Positions 33,082 to 42,439 of a stretch of DNA of 64,000 bases are shown piece after piece. The translations under genes and the position numbers were made by a program. A model generated the notes under the pieces. The model was not told the origin of the DNA, did no database searches, and worked only from the letters and a program-made list of their open reading frames with translations. Source of the DNA: Bacteroidia bacterium (GTDB taxonomy: Bacteria > Bacteroidota > Bacteroidia > B-17B0 > Aurantibacillaceae); contig JALHRL010000014.1 of the NCBI GenBank assembly GCA_022841465.1, forward strand, positions 22,932 through 86,931, written 5' to 3'. Each line of letters starts with the position of its first letter. Within the stretch, counting starts at the first letter, position 1.

Positions 33082-33451
33082 TTTGTTTGTTTGTATACTT
33101 TACCAAATAAATTACCTCTACTGCACTAAAAGTAAAATAATGAAAAACAAACTGAAGAGCAAAAGGTTTTAAATTTTCAACACAATAAAATGAATAAACA
33201 AAAAATGCAATTGATGAGGCAAGCATACGTGCCATAAACATGCCGGAAATAAGTGAAATAGTATCACCGGGGTTTCGTTTTTGTAAAAAAAGTAAATTAA
33301 TAACAAAATGAATACACACAAAAAACAAAATACTGTAAAGCCAATGATCATTATTTAATTGCAAAGAATGTGTTTGTTGAAATAAAAAAGAACCCAAATA
33401 GCTAATGCAAACTGCGTAAAAAATGGGCAATAGTAACTTACTTACTTTCAT
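33074..33451 (-). CDS. Small membrane protein, ATP synthase-subunit-I-like
   Basis: 125 residues with about four membrane helices (MKVSKLLLPIFYAVCIS..., YSILFFVCIHFVINLLFL..., and further). Such genes in Bacteroidota normally lie between atpZ and atpB in the ATP synthase cluster and resemble AtpI. Here it overlaps AtpZ by 14 bp and is followed by DUF2452, with no atpB. The role is inferred only from its neighbour. Confidence 0.6.
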   Translation of the reverse strand: MKVSKLLLPIFYAVCISYLGSFLFQQTHSLQLNNDHWLYSILFFVCIHFVINLLFLQKRNPGDTISLISGMFMARMLASSIAFFVYSFYCVENLKPFALQFVFHYFTFSAVEVIYLVKYTNKQND

Positions 33452-33659
33452 TTTCTTTGGAAGCTTTTATTACTTCTTTAATTGTAAGATAAAGTGAGGC
33501 GCCAATACCCAATAAGGATAATACAATTGTAAAATAAGGTTCAGAGGTTTGGTACTTTTCATCCAACTTAGTGCCTCCCCAAGCGGAAACACCAATAATA
33601 ACGGCCATTTGAATAGCCAGGTTGCTGTACTTTAAAAAATTATTAGGCTGTTTGTGCAA
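33438..33659 (-). CDS. AtpZ/AtpI family membrane protein
   Basis: 73 residues, two membrane helices: YSNLAIQMAVIIGVSAWGG and EPYFTIVLSLLGIGASLYLTI, typical of the AtpZ/AtpI (F0F1-ATPase accessory subunit) family that may assist assembly of the F0 ring or metal transport. It overlaps bactofilin by 17 bp and the next gene by 14 bp, so it is translationally coupled to both. Confidence 0.85.
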   Translation of the reverse strand: MHKQPNNFLKYSNLAIQMAVIIGVSAWGGTKLDEKYQTSEPYFTIVLSLLGIGASLYLTIKEVIKASKENESK

Positions 33660-34050
33660 CTGATTTTTGTTCGTTACGCTCGCTAATGTTTTTTACAATT
33701 GCTCCCATATTACATGTACCTGTAAAAACCGCTCCTGCTTCAATGGCTAATTTACCGGTTACAATATCACCATTTATTTTAGCCGTGCTTTTTAGAGAAA
33801 GTATTTCTTTTATTTTTACAGTACCTTTTACATTTCCACTTAAATCGGCGTTAACGCACTCTATATTTCCTTCAATATGGCCGGTACTTCCTAAAACCAA
33901 TTTTCCGGTAATAATAATATTTCCAATAAGGCTGCCATCTATTCTAAAATCTCCGTTAGAAGTAATATCTCCGGTAATTTTAGTACCAACTCCCAATAAG
34001 TTAATAGAACCTGAATCGGCTGTTTGATTTTTTGAACTTTTTCCTAACAT
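33643..34050 (-). CDS. Bactofilin, polymer-forming cytoskeletal protein
   Basis: 135 residues. The central part (about 18-115) has the short repeated beta-helix pattern of bactofilins: NLLGVGTKITGDITSNGDFRI, GSLIGNIIITGKLVLGS, GNIECVNADLSGNVKGTV. Bactofilins polymerise and affect cell shape or local protein positioning. It is encoded with SprE and AtpZ, as in many Bacteroidota. Confidence 0.9.
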   Translation of the reverse strand: MLGKSSKNQTADSGSINLLGVGTKITGDITSNGDFRIDGSLIGNIIITGKLVLGSTGHIEGNIECVNADLSGNVKGTVKIKEILSLKSTAKINGDIVTGKLAIEAGAVFTGTCNMGAIVKNISERNEQKSVAQTA

Positions 34051-34115
34051 AGTGCATTAATTTTGAGCAAGATACGAACTTATACCAAAAGTTCCCAAGA
34101 ATTTAACTTTTTAAG

Positions 34116-36809
34116 CTAATTATTTACCTGATTTGTTTGTTTTGGTATAACCGCCTTGTAATTATCGTTATAAAAAAGGGTGTAACCATTTACATTTTGC
34201 TTTTTATAAAACATGGGTAAATTTTCAGCAGAAATGCATAATAAATTCACCATCTCCTTTTTTACTTCGCCGCTAAAAACTTCTACATCTTTTTCTAAAT
34301 TCTCTTTAAACTTGGCAGCCTCTTTAGCATTTTCAAAACTCTTTATAATTACCAATTGCATTTTTGTGCCAAATAAGGTACTTGTAATATTAAACGTTTT
34401 ATTGCTATAATATTTTTTGCTGAAGTTGCCTGTTTTAGTTTTAAATCCGTTTGCAATTTTTGGATCGTCGGGAACAACCGCCAAAACAAAATGTTCGGCT
34501 TCTAAATTAATTTGAAAAGTATCCTTGCCCATTAAATTAACCGAGTTATTTGCCGATTTAAACATTTCCGGGTTTTTTTGTTTTTTAATAGAGCTTAAAA
34601 TATCGTTGGCTAAATTCCAAACTTCAGACTGAGGATAAAGAGCAACAATGTTTTTCATTCCATACTCTAACGAATCTACTCCATAAATTTTACCTAAACA
34701 CATTGTTTTAATAAACTCAAACTTTGGCGTTAATTTACTGTTGCCAAATTTACTGTTTGCGTTTATGCAATCGCTTATAACTTCCTTGCAGTTTCCTTCG
34801 CTGTACTTATTATAAACAATGGTGTATTCTTTTTCTACTTCACTTAATTCTGTATGCTTTTCATCGGCATACTTAGGGTTTTTAATTATTTGAGCAAACT
34901 CGCTATTAGGGTATTCGCTTAAAATTTTTTCTTTATAAAACTCTGCTTTATCATTTTGCTTTTGCTGTTCATACATTTTATAAAGTTGGTAATAGGTGTT
35001 TAAACGGTACTTATGCTTTTTGTACCTGTTGTTTAATTCATCAAAAGCCGCAATTGCTTTAGCATTATTGCTTAAATCTTCTTTATAGGTAGTGCCTAAT
35101 AAATAAAAGGCTTCAATTATTTTTTTGTTGCTTGATTTTAATAACGAGTCGCTGGTTGGAAGCGATTTCATATAAAACGCTTGTGTTTTCCTAGGATCAA
35201 CTTTTGTATCGGTGCTGCCTTTTGCAGTATCAACTATAGCAGCATTAGGATCATCAATAGTTAATGTTTTATTAGATCTTCGCCAGTTGTCTTCGTTTTT
35301 TCTATTCCCCCATTTTTTAAAAAAATCGCTTACACCAAAGCTAATGGTGTTTTGATTATAAAAATAAAAGGAAGCTTGAGCAGCAGGTTGGTTGGTAGCA
35401 ATTGGATTGGTTAAATTATTATTAGGATTGTTTAAATTATCATTCATTAATTTTTCTTTTTCTTCTTTTGCCCTTGCCTCATCCTCTTCCAGCTTCTTAA
35501 TAATTTTTCCGATATACTCACTTCTTTCGGTATCGCTCATTTTTGCAACACGCTGCAAACTATCTTCTCTTTTTATTGTATTCAAATAACTCACCAAGTT
35601 TATTAAAGTGGTTTGGCGCGCAACAATTTTATTGTAATTAGGATGGTCTTTTGGAAGTGTAACTAAAGTACTATCGTAATAGGCCTGTGCCAATTGATAA
35701 TTGGTATTATCAAAACTAATTTCGCCCAGTTTTAAATACGAAAGTGCTTTTTGATTAGCGTTAACAACACTGGTTTGTATAGATTTCTTATAGTACACCA
35801 CTGCCATGTCTATATTTTTCTCTTTTTCTTCAATTTCGCCCAAGGTGTAAAAAATTACATCAAAATAATCAGAGTTTTTAAACTCTTTACTCATTTTAAT
35901 TAATTCCTTTTTTGTTTTGTCAGAATTGCTTCTCTTCACATCTAACATACGAGCAATTTTTATTTTGCTGTAAAATATCATTTCGTAATTAGGTTTCAGT
36001 TTAATGGTATTTTCATAATATTTCTTAGCACGTTTATAATCCTTTTGTTCTTCTAACAATTGAGCAATAATAAATGAATAGCGTGCTCGTTTCTTTTTTG
36101 AAACGCCATTAATCCAGTGTTTATTTCTAACCGATTCCATTAGTTTAGCAGAAGCTTCGGTGTATAATCCTTTTCTAAAAAAATAATCGGCTTGTAGTGC
36201 CGGCAATTCTCGCTTTATGTTTTTTGGTAATTCTTTTTCATTTTTTAAAAGTGAAATGATAGGCTCTGAACTACTAACCGCTCCTATTTCGTTATACGAT
36301 TTAACCATCCACAGCATGGCCAAATATTTATCTTTTGATTTTGTATAGGTTCTGGCAACATACTCAAATGCCTCTACACCTGAAAATAATTCGCGTTTAT
36401 AAAAGCGTGCAATGCCAATGTTAATCCAATTATTATCTATCCAATTTCCTGAACTTGGAATATGAGTGCCTTTATTGTCTTTAATAGCATGGCGCTGTAT
36501 ACATGTGGTTGATTTTTTTATTGCTTTATCAAACTCAGGAAAGGTTGCTTTAACTTTATCGGGACTAGGATAAATAAAAACAGGTAAAACTTTATCGTAA
36601 TTTTCTTTGTTGTTCTGTTCTATTTTAAATTCGCCCTCTCGTATGTTTTCACTAGAGTAGTAATAACCATTATAGCGCGCGGTTAAATTGTGAAATGCCC
36701 GCGAAACAACAGTGTTTTTTTTTGTAGAACAACTTGTCCATACCAATGCTGCAGTAACAATTATTAAAATCCTCAGATTCACGCTTTTAAATAAACGAAT
36801 AAGTGGCAA
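34116..36809 (-). CDS. sprE: T9SS/gliding lipoprotein SprE (PorW) with TPR repeats
   Basis: 897 residues. The lipobox-like TSCST gives a lipidated Cys27. Next comes a conserved N-terminal SprE segment (VVSRAFHNLTARYNGYYYSSENI), then many TPR-like helices (e.g. AKKYYENTIKLKPNYEMIF). SprE/PorW is a periplasmic/outer-membrane lipoprotein needed for T9SS function in Flavobacterium and Porphyromonas. The window also encodes cargos of this system (28830, 41798). It is transcribed with the upstream M20 gene (46 bp) and with bactofilin. Confidence 0.85.
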   Translation of the reverse strand: MPLIRLFKSVNLRILIIVTAALVWTSCSTKKNTVVSRAFHNLTARYNGYYYSSENIREGEFKIEQNNKENYDKVLPVFIYPSPDKVKATFPEFDKAIKKSTTCIQRHAIKDNKGTHIPSSGNWIDNNWINIGIARFYKRELFSGVEAFEYVARTYTKSKDKYLAMLWMVKSYNEIGAVSSSEPIISLLKNEKELPKNIKRELPALQADYFFRKGLYTEASAKLMESVRNKHWINGVSKKKRARYSFIIAQLLEEQKDYKRAKKYYENTIKLKPNYEMIFYSKIKIARMLDVKRSNSDKTKKELIKMSKEFKNSDYFDVIFYTLGEIEEKEKNIDMAVVYYKKSIQTSVVNANQKALSYLKLGEISFDNTNYQLAQAYYDSTLVTLPKDHPNYNKIVARQTTLINLVSYLNTIKREDSLQRVAKMSDTERSEYIGKIIKKLEEDEARAKEEKEKLMNDNLNNPNNNLTNPIATNQPAAQASFYFYNQNTISFGVSDFFKKWGNRKNEDNWRRSNKTLTIDDPNAAIVDTAKGSTDTKVDPRKTQAFYMKSLPTSDSLLKSSNKKIIEAFYLLGTTYKEDLSNNAKAIAAFDELNNRYKKHKYRLNTYYQLYKMYEQQKQNDKAEFYKEKILSEYPNSEFAQIIKNPKYADEKHTELSEVEKEYTIVYNKYSEGNCKEVISDCINANSKFGNSKLTPKFEFIKTMCLGKIYGVDSLEYGMKNIVALYPQSEVWNLANDILSSIKKQKNPEMFKSANNSVNLMGKDTFQINLEAEHFVLAVVPDDPKIANGFKTKTGNFSKKYYSNKTFNITSTLFGTKMQLVIIKSFENAKEAAKFKENLEKDVEVFSGEVKKEMVNLLCISAENLPMFYKKQNVNGYTLFYNDNYKAVIPKQTNQVNN

Positions 36810-36855
36810 AAATAGTATATTTTTTGGAAGTTTTTGGTAATTAAAAGCGCGCGAA

Positions 36856-38061
36856 TTAACTCAACTGCTTGATGGCCAGATAGGCCATAAGACCGGAGCC
36901 TACTTTAAGTGCATTTTCATCAATATTAAAAGTAGCTGTATGCACGCCCGAGGTAATTCCTGCTTTTTTATTTCCGGTTCCTAATCTATAAAAGCAGCTG
37001 GGTACTTTTTGCGAAATAAATGCAAAATCTTCAGCCGTCATTCGTAAAGGCAATTCTTCCACATTTTCACTTCCCAAATATTCTTTTGCCCAGGTTACAC
37101 AATTGTTGGTTAGATTAATATCGTTTACTAAAAAGGGATATCCTTTTTCTATTCTTAAATCTGATTTTACTTTATAGGTATCAGAAACTTTTTTTACAAT
37201 TTCTTGCAATAAGCCATGTACCATATTTCTCCAATTTTCATCCATGGTTCTAAAGGTTCCCGCAACTTCCACTTTATCGGGTATTACATTAGTTGCTCCT
37301 AATCCTTCTATTTTCCCAAAGGCAACAACCGTTGGAATGTTTTCTCCGTTTGTTGCCTTTAAAGAATTTTCTATCATAAAGGCTCTATTAACTTCTAAAA
37401 TAATTTCCGATGCAACTACAAGCGGGTTAATGTATTCTGCAGGCATAGCAGCATGCCCACCTTTTCCGTTTACAGTTAAGTAAAGTTCATCTGTACTGGC
37501 CATATACATTCCGCTTTTAAAACCCACTTTACCTGCTTCCATGCTTGGGAAAACATGTTGTGCTAAGGCCGTTTCTACTTTAGGGTTTTCTAATATTCCT
37601 TCTTTAATCATTAAAGAAGCTCCGCCCGGAAGTAATTCTTCGCCCGGCTGAAAAATTACTTTTATTGTTCCTTCGAAACTACTTTTTAATTGATTTAAAA
37701 TAATGGCAGCGCCTAAAGCACTTGCGCTATGAACATCATGGCCGCAAGCATGCATTACGCCGGTATTTTTTGATGCATATTCCACATTGTTTTTTTCTTC
37801 AATAGGCAAGGCATCCATATCTGCCCTTAATAGAATGGTTTTCTTATCGGGGTTTTTTCCTTTAATAAATGCAACTATTCCGGTTTCAACAACATTGTTT
37901 TGAAAAGGAACATTGTGTTCTTTTAAAATATTTTGAATGTATTTTGAAGTGTTATATTCCTTAAAAGATAATTCGGGGTTTTGGTGCAAATATCTTCGGA
38001 TGGTAAGTAAATCCTGAAAAAGCACTTCTGATTTGCTTTTTATTTCGCTAATTAAATGCAT
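36856..38061 (-). CDS. M20 family amidohydrolase
   Basis: 401 residues. The metal-binding motif RADMDALPIEEKN and HACGHDVHSA (about H103, D105) plus GEELLPGGASLMIKEG and a late ...TAEDFAFISQKV are typical of the M20D hydrolases that cleave N-acyl or indole-amino-acid conjugates, with two metal ions. Substrate cannot be told. It follows the TSUP gene by 3 bp and precedes sprE. Confidence 0.9.
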   Translation of the reverse strand: MHLISEIKSKSEVLFQDLLTIRRYLHQNPELSFKEYNTSKYIQNILKEHNVPFQNNVVETGIVAFIKGKNPDKKTILLRADMDALPIEEKNNVEYASKNTGVMHACGHDVHSASALGAAIILNQLKSSFEGTIKVIFQPGEELLPGGASLMIKEGILENPKVETALAQHVFPSMEAGKVGFKSGMYMASTDELYLTVNGKGGHAAMPAEYINPLVVASEIILEVNRAFMIENSLKATNGENIPTVVAFGKIEGLGATNVIPDKVEVAGTFRTMDENWRNMVHGLLQEIVKKVSDTYKVKSDLRIEKGYPFLVNDINLTNNCVTWAKEYLGSENVEELPLRMTAEDFAFISQKVPSCFYRLGTGNKKAGITSGVHTATFNIDENALKVGSGLMAYLAIKQLS

Positions 38062-38064
38062 CCT

Positions 38065-38427
38065 TTATTTGTTCAACAACATTTTAAATCCAACTAAAAT
38101 AATCATGGCGCCAAAAATTTGCTTTACTAATTTTGTATCAATGGTTAATGCTGTTTTGCTACCTAAATAACTTCCAATAATAAATGTGGAAGCCATAATT
38201 AAAGCACTTTTATAATCTATTTGCCCCTCCTTGTAATAATTATACACTCCTAATAAACCAATAGGCATAAGAAACATAAACAAGGTTGTGCCTTGTGCCA
38301 TTTTTTGATTTTGATGTAAAAAATATACCAAAATAGGCACTATAATTACGCCTCCGCCTATTCCTACAAGGCCACTCATAAAACCGGCAACTAAGCCAAC
38401 AGCAAGTAAAATAATAATTGTATTCAT
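38065..38427 (-). CDS. Half-length TSUP (TauE/SafE) membrane protein
   Basis: 120 residues with four membrane helices and the TSUP signature GLVGIGGGVIIVPILVYFL. Full-length transporters are about 250 residues with two such repeats; here only one is present, so the protein probably dimerises. It would move sulfonates or sulfite-like anions, but that is family-level inference. ATG 38427 is used rather than a TTG 18 bp upstream, which would overlap the next gene. Confidence 0.78.
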   Translation of the reverse strand: MNTIIILLAVGLVAGFMSGLVGIGGGVIIVPILVYFLHQNQKMAQGTTLFMFLMPIGLLGVYNYYKEGQIDYKSALIMASTFIIGSYLGSKTALTIDTKLVKQIFGAMIILVGFKMLLNK

Positions 38428-38428
38428 A

Positions 38429-41400
38429 TTAAAAATCAGTGGCAAACGAAAGGCCTATTACTCTTCGTTGCATTTTCAATCTATCTATTCCGTATCCAAT
38501 GTCTAATCTAACAAAATAACCGTATAAACGTGAGCGAATTCCCCAACCAATTCCGGCTACCATTGGATCTTTTTCATTAATTACTTCAATAATAATTGGA
38601 CTTAAATTACTACCCTGCACGTAAGTATTAATATTTTCAATGTTTTCTTTGCTAAGCGGATTCCATCCGTACCATGCCGCACCAATATCTCCAAAACCAA
38701 TAAATTGTAAATTATTTAAGAAATCTGAACGCAAAGGTCTGTCAACAAAATATTTCACAATCGGAAATCTTAATTCTGAATTAAACACAACAAAATTATT
38801 ACCATTTCTAATGTTTTGCGAAAAGCCACGCATATTGGTTGCCAGTGTTTGAAATTTATATTCTTGGGGATTAACAATATTAATTTCGTTATTAAATTTA
38901 GCGTTAAACCAATTATCTACACCCCCCATATAAAATAACAATCTATCCGTTCCTAATGAATTTCCTCCGGCAATACGGTTACACCAAGTAATTTGGCGAT
39001 GAACTTTTTGATAATGTCTGAAATCAAAACCGGAAGTTATTAAATCTCTTCTCTCGTTTTTAATTAAACGCCAATACTCTACCCAAACCTTACCACGTAA
39101 ACCATTTAAAATATTCAGCATTACGTTTCGCGTATTATCAAAAATAAATTCTGCTCTTAAACCAAGGTAATTATCAAAATCAGGGCGTTTAGGTAAAGTT
39201 ATATCTCCCAATGAAAAATAATTAAACTTATCATTTCTAACTAAAAAAGATCCGCGTAATGCCATCACTTCATTAATTGGATATTTCATAGAATAGCGCG
39301 CATCATAGGTGTGCACTTTTGCCGGACTTCCTTGAAAATCATCAATTTTTATAAAGCTTTGGCGATGTAATACTACTTGATGATCTATTAGTTTCTTTCT
39401 GTTTTCATAAGAAACCAACACTTCATTATCAACACCGCCTAAAGTAAATAAATCTGCAATACCTGAAAAGCGATATGCTCCAACAATTCTATGATCTTCA
39501 AACAAATCGCTTATGGCAATTTTAGATAAAAAGTTTAAACCCGGGTTTAGATAAACAGGAGAACCGCCTCCTGCAAAACGTTGATAATTGGTTCCCATAA
39601 AAGAATTATCAAATTGAGTAACTACATAATCTGTGTAAAAAGAAGTGTAATAATTTTGTTGTGTTGGAAACTGAAAGGTGTTGCTGGTAATGCCTTTTGC
39701 TGTAGTATCTTTTTTAATGGATACATTGTTAGGTTGTTCAGGCTTTTTTGTTTCGCCGCTTAACTGATAATTATCAAAATCTATCCCTTCTGTTTTTTTT
39801 GAACTTTGGTTAGGTTGTAATGTATAGGTTTCTGTTTGAGATTTTTTATTATAGTAATAAGGATCTAGTAGCTGCGGCTTAAGTGTCATTTTAAACCATG
39901 TATCGTTTATAGAAGGTATGGTTTTAGTAACTAAATCAGGAATTGGTGTTATTGCTAAATAATCTTTCCCCTTATAATAATATACCTCAGCTGCATGTGT
40001 TGCTTTTGTATTAATGTTTTGTTCTAAAATATTTCTATCTAAATTACTTACCAAACTGCTTTTAAAAAAATAACGATAATGTTCTGTGGTATCAACAAAA
40101 GAAATAGTACTATCAAATTCTGCAATGTATCTGTTATAGATTCCGTTTTTCTCACTTAGATAAGCAATGTATTGGTTGGTATAGGCCTGTGGCAAGCGCT
40201 CGTCGGTTTCGGGAGTATTGGTTACTCTTACCAAAACATTTGTTTTTAAAGGATAAGGAGCCATAAACAAATCCATGTGCTTGTTGAATTTGTAAAAAAA
40301 CTGAGCATCGTCTTTTGCCTTTAGTGTATCCAATTGTCTGTTACTTTCAAAAACAATTTGTGAGGTTGATTTGATAAATATTGGATTGTTATCGTCCCAA
40401 ATATCATTTGTAAGTTGTTCTAAGCCCATAGAATTTAAGGTTAAAACAAAAATATCTGCCTGACCTCTTCCCTTTTTCACAGCACTTAAAACAATTTTTT
40501 TGCCATCGTGGCTATACGAAAAGCTATTTATTTTTTCGAAGCCGGTTAAATTGCGAACAGATTTTACTCCCGTTTCGGTATCATATAAATGAAATAATAG
40601 CTGATTTTTTTTCTCGTAAATTAAAGCAATGTTTTTATTGTTAGGATGCCATGAAATGAGCGGGTAGTTATAATCTGCCAAGCGTTCTACTTTTGGTCCT
40701 AGTTTCAAAATACGTGTAGGTTTTGATTTTTCAGTGTTTTTAAAATAAACTTTTATCTGACTTAATTCGCTGGTTGCATAGGCAACGTTTTGCGCATCAG
40801 GACTAATTTTTAACTGAAAATAATGTTTGTTTTGTTTGTATTTACTTAACACAGAATTATTTTTAACCGGCGAAGTTCTTAGTGAATCCTTCGTCATAAA
40901 CAACCTTCTGTTTTGTGCATCTACAAAATCAAAAATTAAATTGTCTAAGGAGGTGCCAATAACAAATAAAAATGCCAAATCAGGAGAGCGGTTTATACGA
41001 GTTTGATAAATTAAATTAGGAATATACGATTCGCCATGCGTATCAACAATATAATGCCACAGCGCATGGCCGGCAGAAACAGCTTGCTGACCTGTTAATT
41101 TATTAAACTTATTTATTCTATCGTATTTAAGTGCGTCATATAAAACATTATCACTATAACTATCCCAGCCTTCCGATAAATATTTAATTAAACCCTTTGT
41201 AAACCATTCAGGCACATTTAGTAAAGTTGAATTTCGCACCATTTCGCGGGCATTGCCATCGTACAAAATTTGAGTAATCATTAACTCTGCCAAGGCTGCT
41301 CTAATTTGTTTATCTAACTCAGCGTGGCTGCCATTAAAGAATACAAATATTTTATCGCCAATAATTTTTGTTGTGCCTCCAACGTTGGTTTGCTCATCTC

Positions 41401-41728
41401 CTCCAAGCCCAAGATTACTTTGTTTAAAATCGTTTTGATTGTTGTAAACAATAATATTAATCTTGTCTTCCATTTGATGATCTAACCTCTTCTCTAAAAT
41501 TGGTAATTGATTGTTTACGGAAACGGCTACATATTTAGCAATTTCAATTCCGCCAGAGTACATGTATACGCGATACCTTTCGTAATCTAAATAGGTCCAA
41601 TTAAAGTCCTGGTATTGAATTCGGTTTTTTCCAAAATCCATTTGCATACCATAATAAAACTGAGCATTTGTTTTTATAGAAATAAAAAGCAAAAAAGTTA
41701 ATATAAAATATGCTGTTTTTTTACGCAT
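38429..41728 (-). CDS. Large TolB-like propeller and outer-membrane barrel protein
   Basis: 1099 residues with a signal peptide (to about KTNAQ). The N-terminal third resembles peptidase-MA-type enzymes (NVPEWFTKGLIKYLSEGWD) but the usual HExxH is not visible, so activity is doubtful. The middle (about 300-520) has WD40-like/PD40 beta-propeller repeats (DAQNVAYATSEL, GKKIVLSAVKKGRGQADIF, NPIFIKSTSQIVFES). The C-terminal third is beta-barrel-like and ends RLYGYFVRLDIGYGIDRLK...GLSFATDF. It is a Bacteroidota-typical envelope protein of unknown role. ATG 41728 is preferred as it starts a signal peptide. Confidence 0.75.
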   Translation of the reverse strand: MRKKTAYFILTFLLFISIKTNAQFYYGMQMDFGKNRIQYQDFNWTYLDYERYRVYMYSGGIEIAKYVAVSVNNQLPILEKRLDHQMEDKINIIVYNNQNDFKQSNLGLGGDEQTNVGGTTKIIGDKIFVFFNGSHAELDKQIRAALAELMITQILYDGNAREMVRNSTLLNVPEWFTKGLIKYLSEGWDSYSDNVLYDALKYDRINKFNKLTGQQAVSAGHALWHYIVDTHGESYIPNLIYQTRINRSPDLAFLFVIGTSLDNLIFDFVDAQNRRLFMTKDSLRTSPVKNNSVLSKYKQNKHYFQLKISPDAQNVAYATSELSQIKVYFKNTEKSKPTRILKLGPKVERLADYNYPLISWHPNNKNIALIYEKKNQLLFHLYDTETGVKSVRNLTGFEKINSFSYSHDGKKIVLSAVKKGRGQADIFVLTLNSMGLEQLTNDIWDDNNPIFIKSTSQIVFESNRQLDTLKAKDDAQFFYKFNKHMDLFMAPYPLKTNVLVRVTNTPETDERLPQAYTNQYIAYLSEKNGIYNRYIAEFDSTISFVDTTEHYRYFFKSSLVSNLDRNILEQNINTKATHAAEVYYYKGKDYLAITPIPDLVTKTIPSINDTWFKMTLKPQLLDPYYYNKKSQTETYTLQPNQSSKKTEGIDFDNYQLSGETKKPEQPNNVSIKKDTTAKGITSNTFQFPTQQNYYTSFYTDYVVTQFDNSFMGTNYQRFAGGGSPVYLNPGLNFLSKIAISDLFEDHRIVGAYRFSGIADLFTLGGVDNEVLVSYENRKKLIDHQVVLHRQSFIKIDDFQGSPAKVHTYDARYSMKYPINEVMALRGSFLVRNDKFNYFSLGDITLPKRPDFDNYLGLRAEFIFDNTRNVMLNILNGLRGKVWVEYWRLIKNERRDLITSGFDFRHYQKVHRQITWCNRIAGGNSLGTDRLLFYMGGVDNWFNAKFNNEINIVNPQEYKFQTLATNMRGFSQNIRNGNNFVVFNSELRFPIVKYFVDRPLRSDFLNNLQFIGFGDIGAAWYGWNPLSKENIENINTYVQGSNLSPIIIEVINEKDPMVAGIGWGIRSRLYGYFVRLDIGYGIDRLKMQRRVIGLSFATDF

Positions 41729-41797
41729 GAAAAGGATTATAAAAATAGTGAAAAAACAAGTAGATAGCAACGAAATTGCAAGCTAATACATAAAGAA

Positions 41798-42439
41798 TTA
41801 GGTTCTTTTCACAATAAATTTTGTGCGCAAGGCAACATTTCCATCTGTTAACCATACAATATACAATCCGCTGGAAAGATTTCCAATTTCAAATTCGCTG
41901 GTTAAATTATTAACTTTTAAAAAAAGTGGCTGAACTGGCATTCCAAACTGGTTATAAATATATCCCTCAACATATTCGCCGCCAAAGTTAAAGTACTTTA
42001 AACGTAAAATACTCTCATTTATTATTGGATTTGGAAAAGGCAAAATACTTGGGGTAGTTGCCTGCTCACCAACGTATAAGCTTCTAATAGACGATGTTTC
42101 AAAACCCGGAATAGATATTTTGTAATAATTTATCTGATTAGGAGCCGGTCCTCCATGAACAAAACTAAAATTTTCTTCGGTAGATTGGTTTCCACAAATT
42201 CCGGCGTAATTATATACTTGTAAAAAATTTAGTGAATCTATACTGTGTAAAATTTCGTAACCCGGACAAGCCTGGCCCGGAGTTAAACTAAACCTAACCA
42301 GTACCTGATTAGCCGTTTGATTTTGCCCGCCAACAATACTTACATTAAAATTTACAATTCTTTGTGCAAAATTTAAACCCGCTAAAAGCAAAAATAAATA
42401 TGTAAATAAAATTTTCAGTGTTATTCGCTTTGTATCCAA
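41798..42439 (-). CDS. T9SS type A sorting-domain protein
   Basis: 213 residues. A signal peptide is followed by a beta-sandwich-like part (VRFSLTPGQACPGYEI, then CGNQSTEENFSFVHGG) and a C-terminal type A T9SS sorting tail (FPNPIINESILRLKYF to RTKFIVKRT). It should be exported and attached to the cell surface. Its function is unknown. It overlaps the end of the Asp-box protein gene by 19 bp and is expressed after it. Confidence 0.75.
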   Translation of the reverse strand: MDTKRITLKILFTYLFLLLAGLNFAQRIVNFNVSIVGGQNQTANQVLVRFSLTPGQACPGYEILHSIDSLNFLQVYNYAGICGNQSTEENFSFVHGGPAPNQINYYKISIPGFETSSIRSLYVGEQATTPSILPFPNPIINESILRLKYFNFGGEYVEGYIYNQFGMPVQPLFLKVNNLTSEFEIGNLSSGLYIVWLTDGNVALRTKFIVKRT

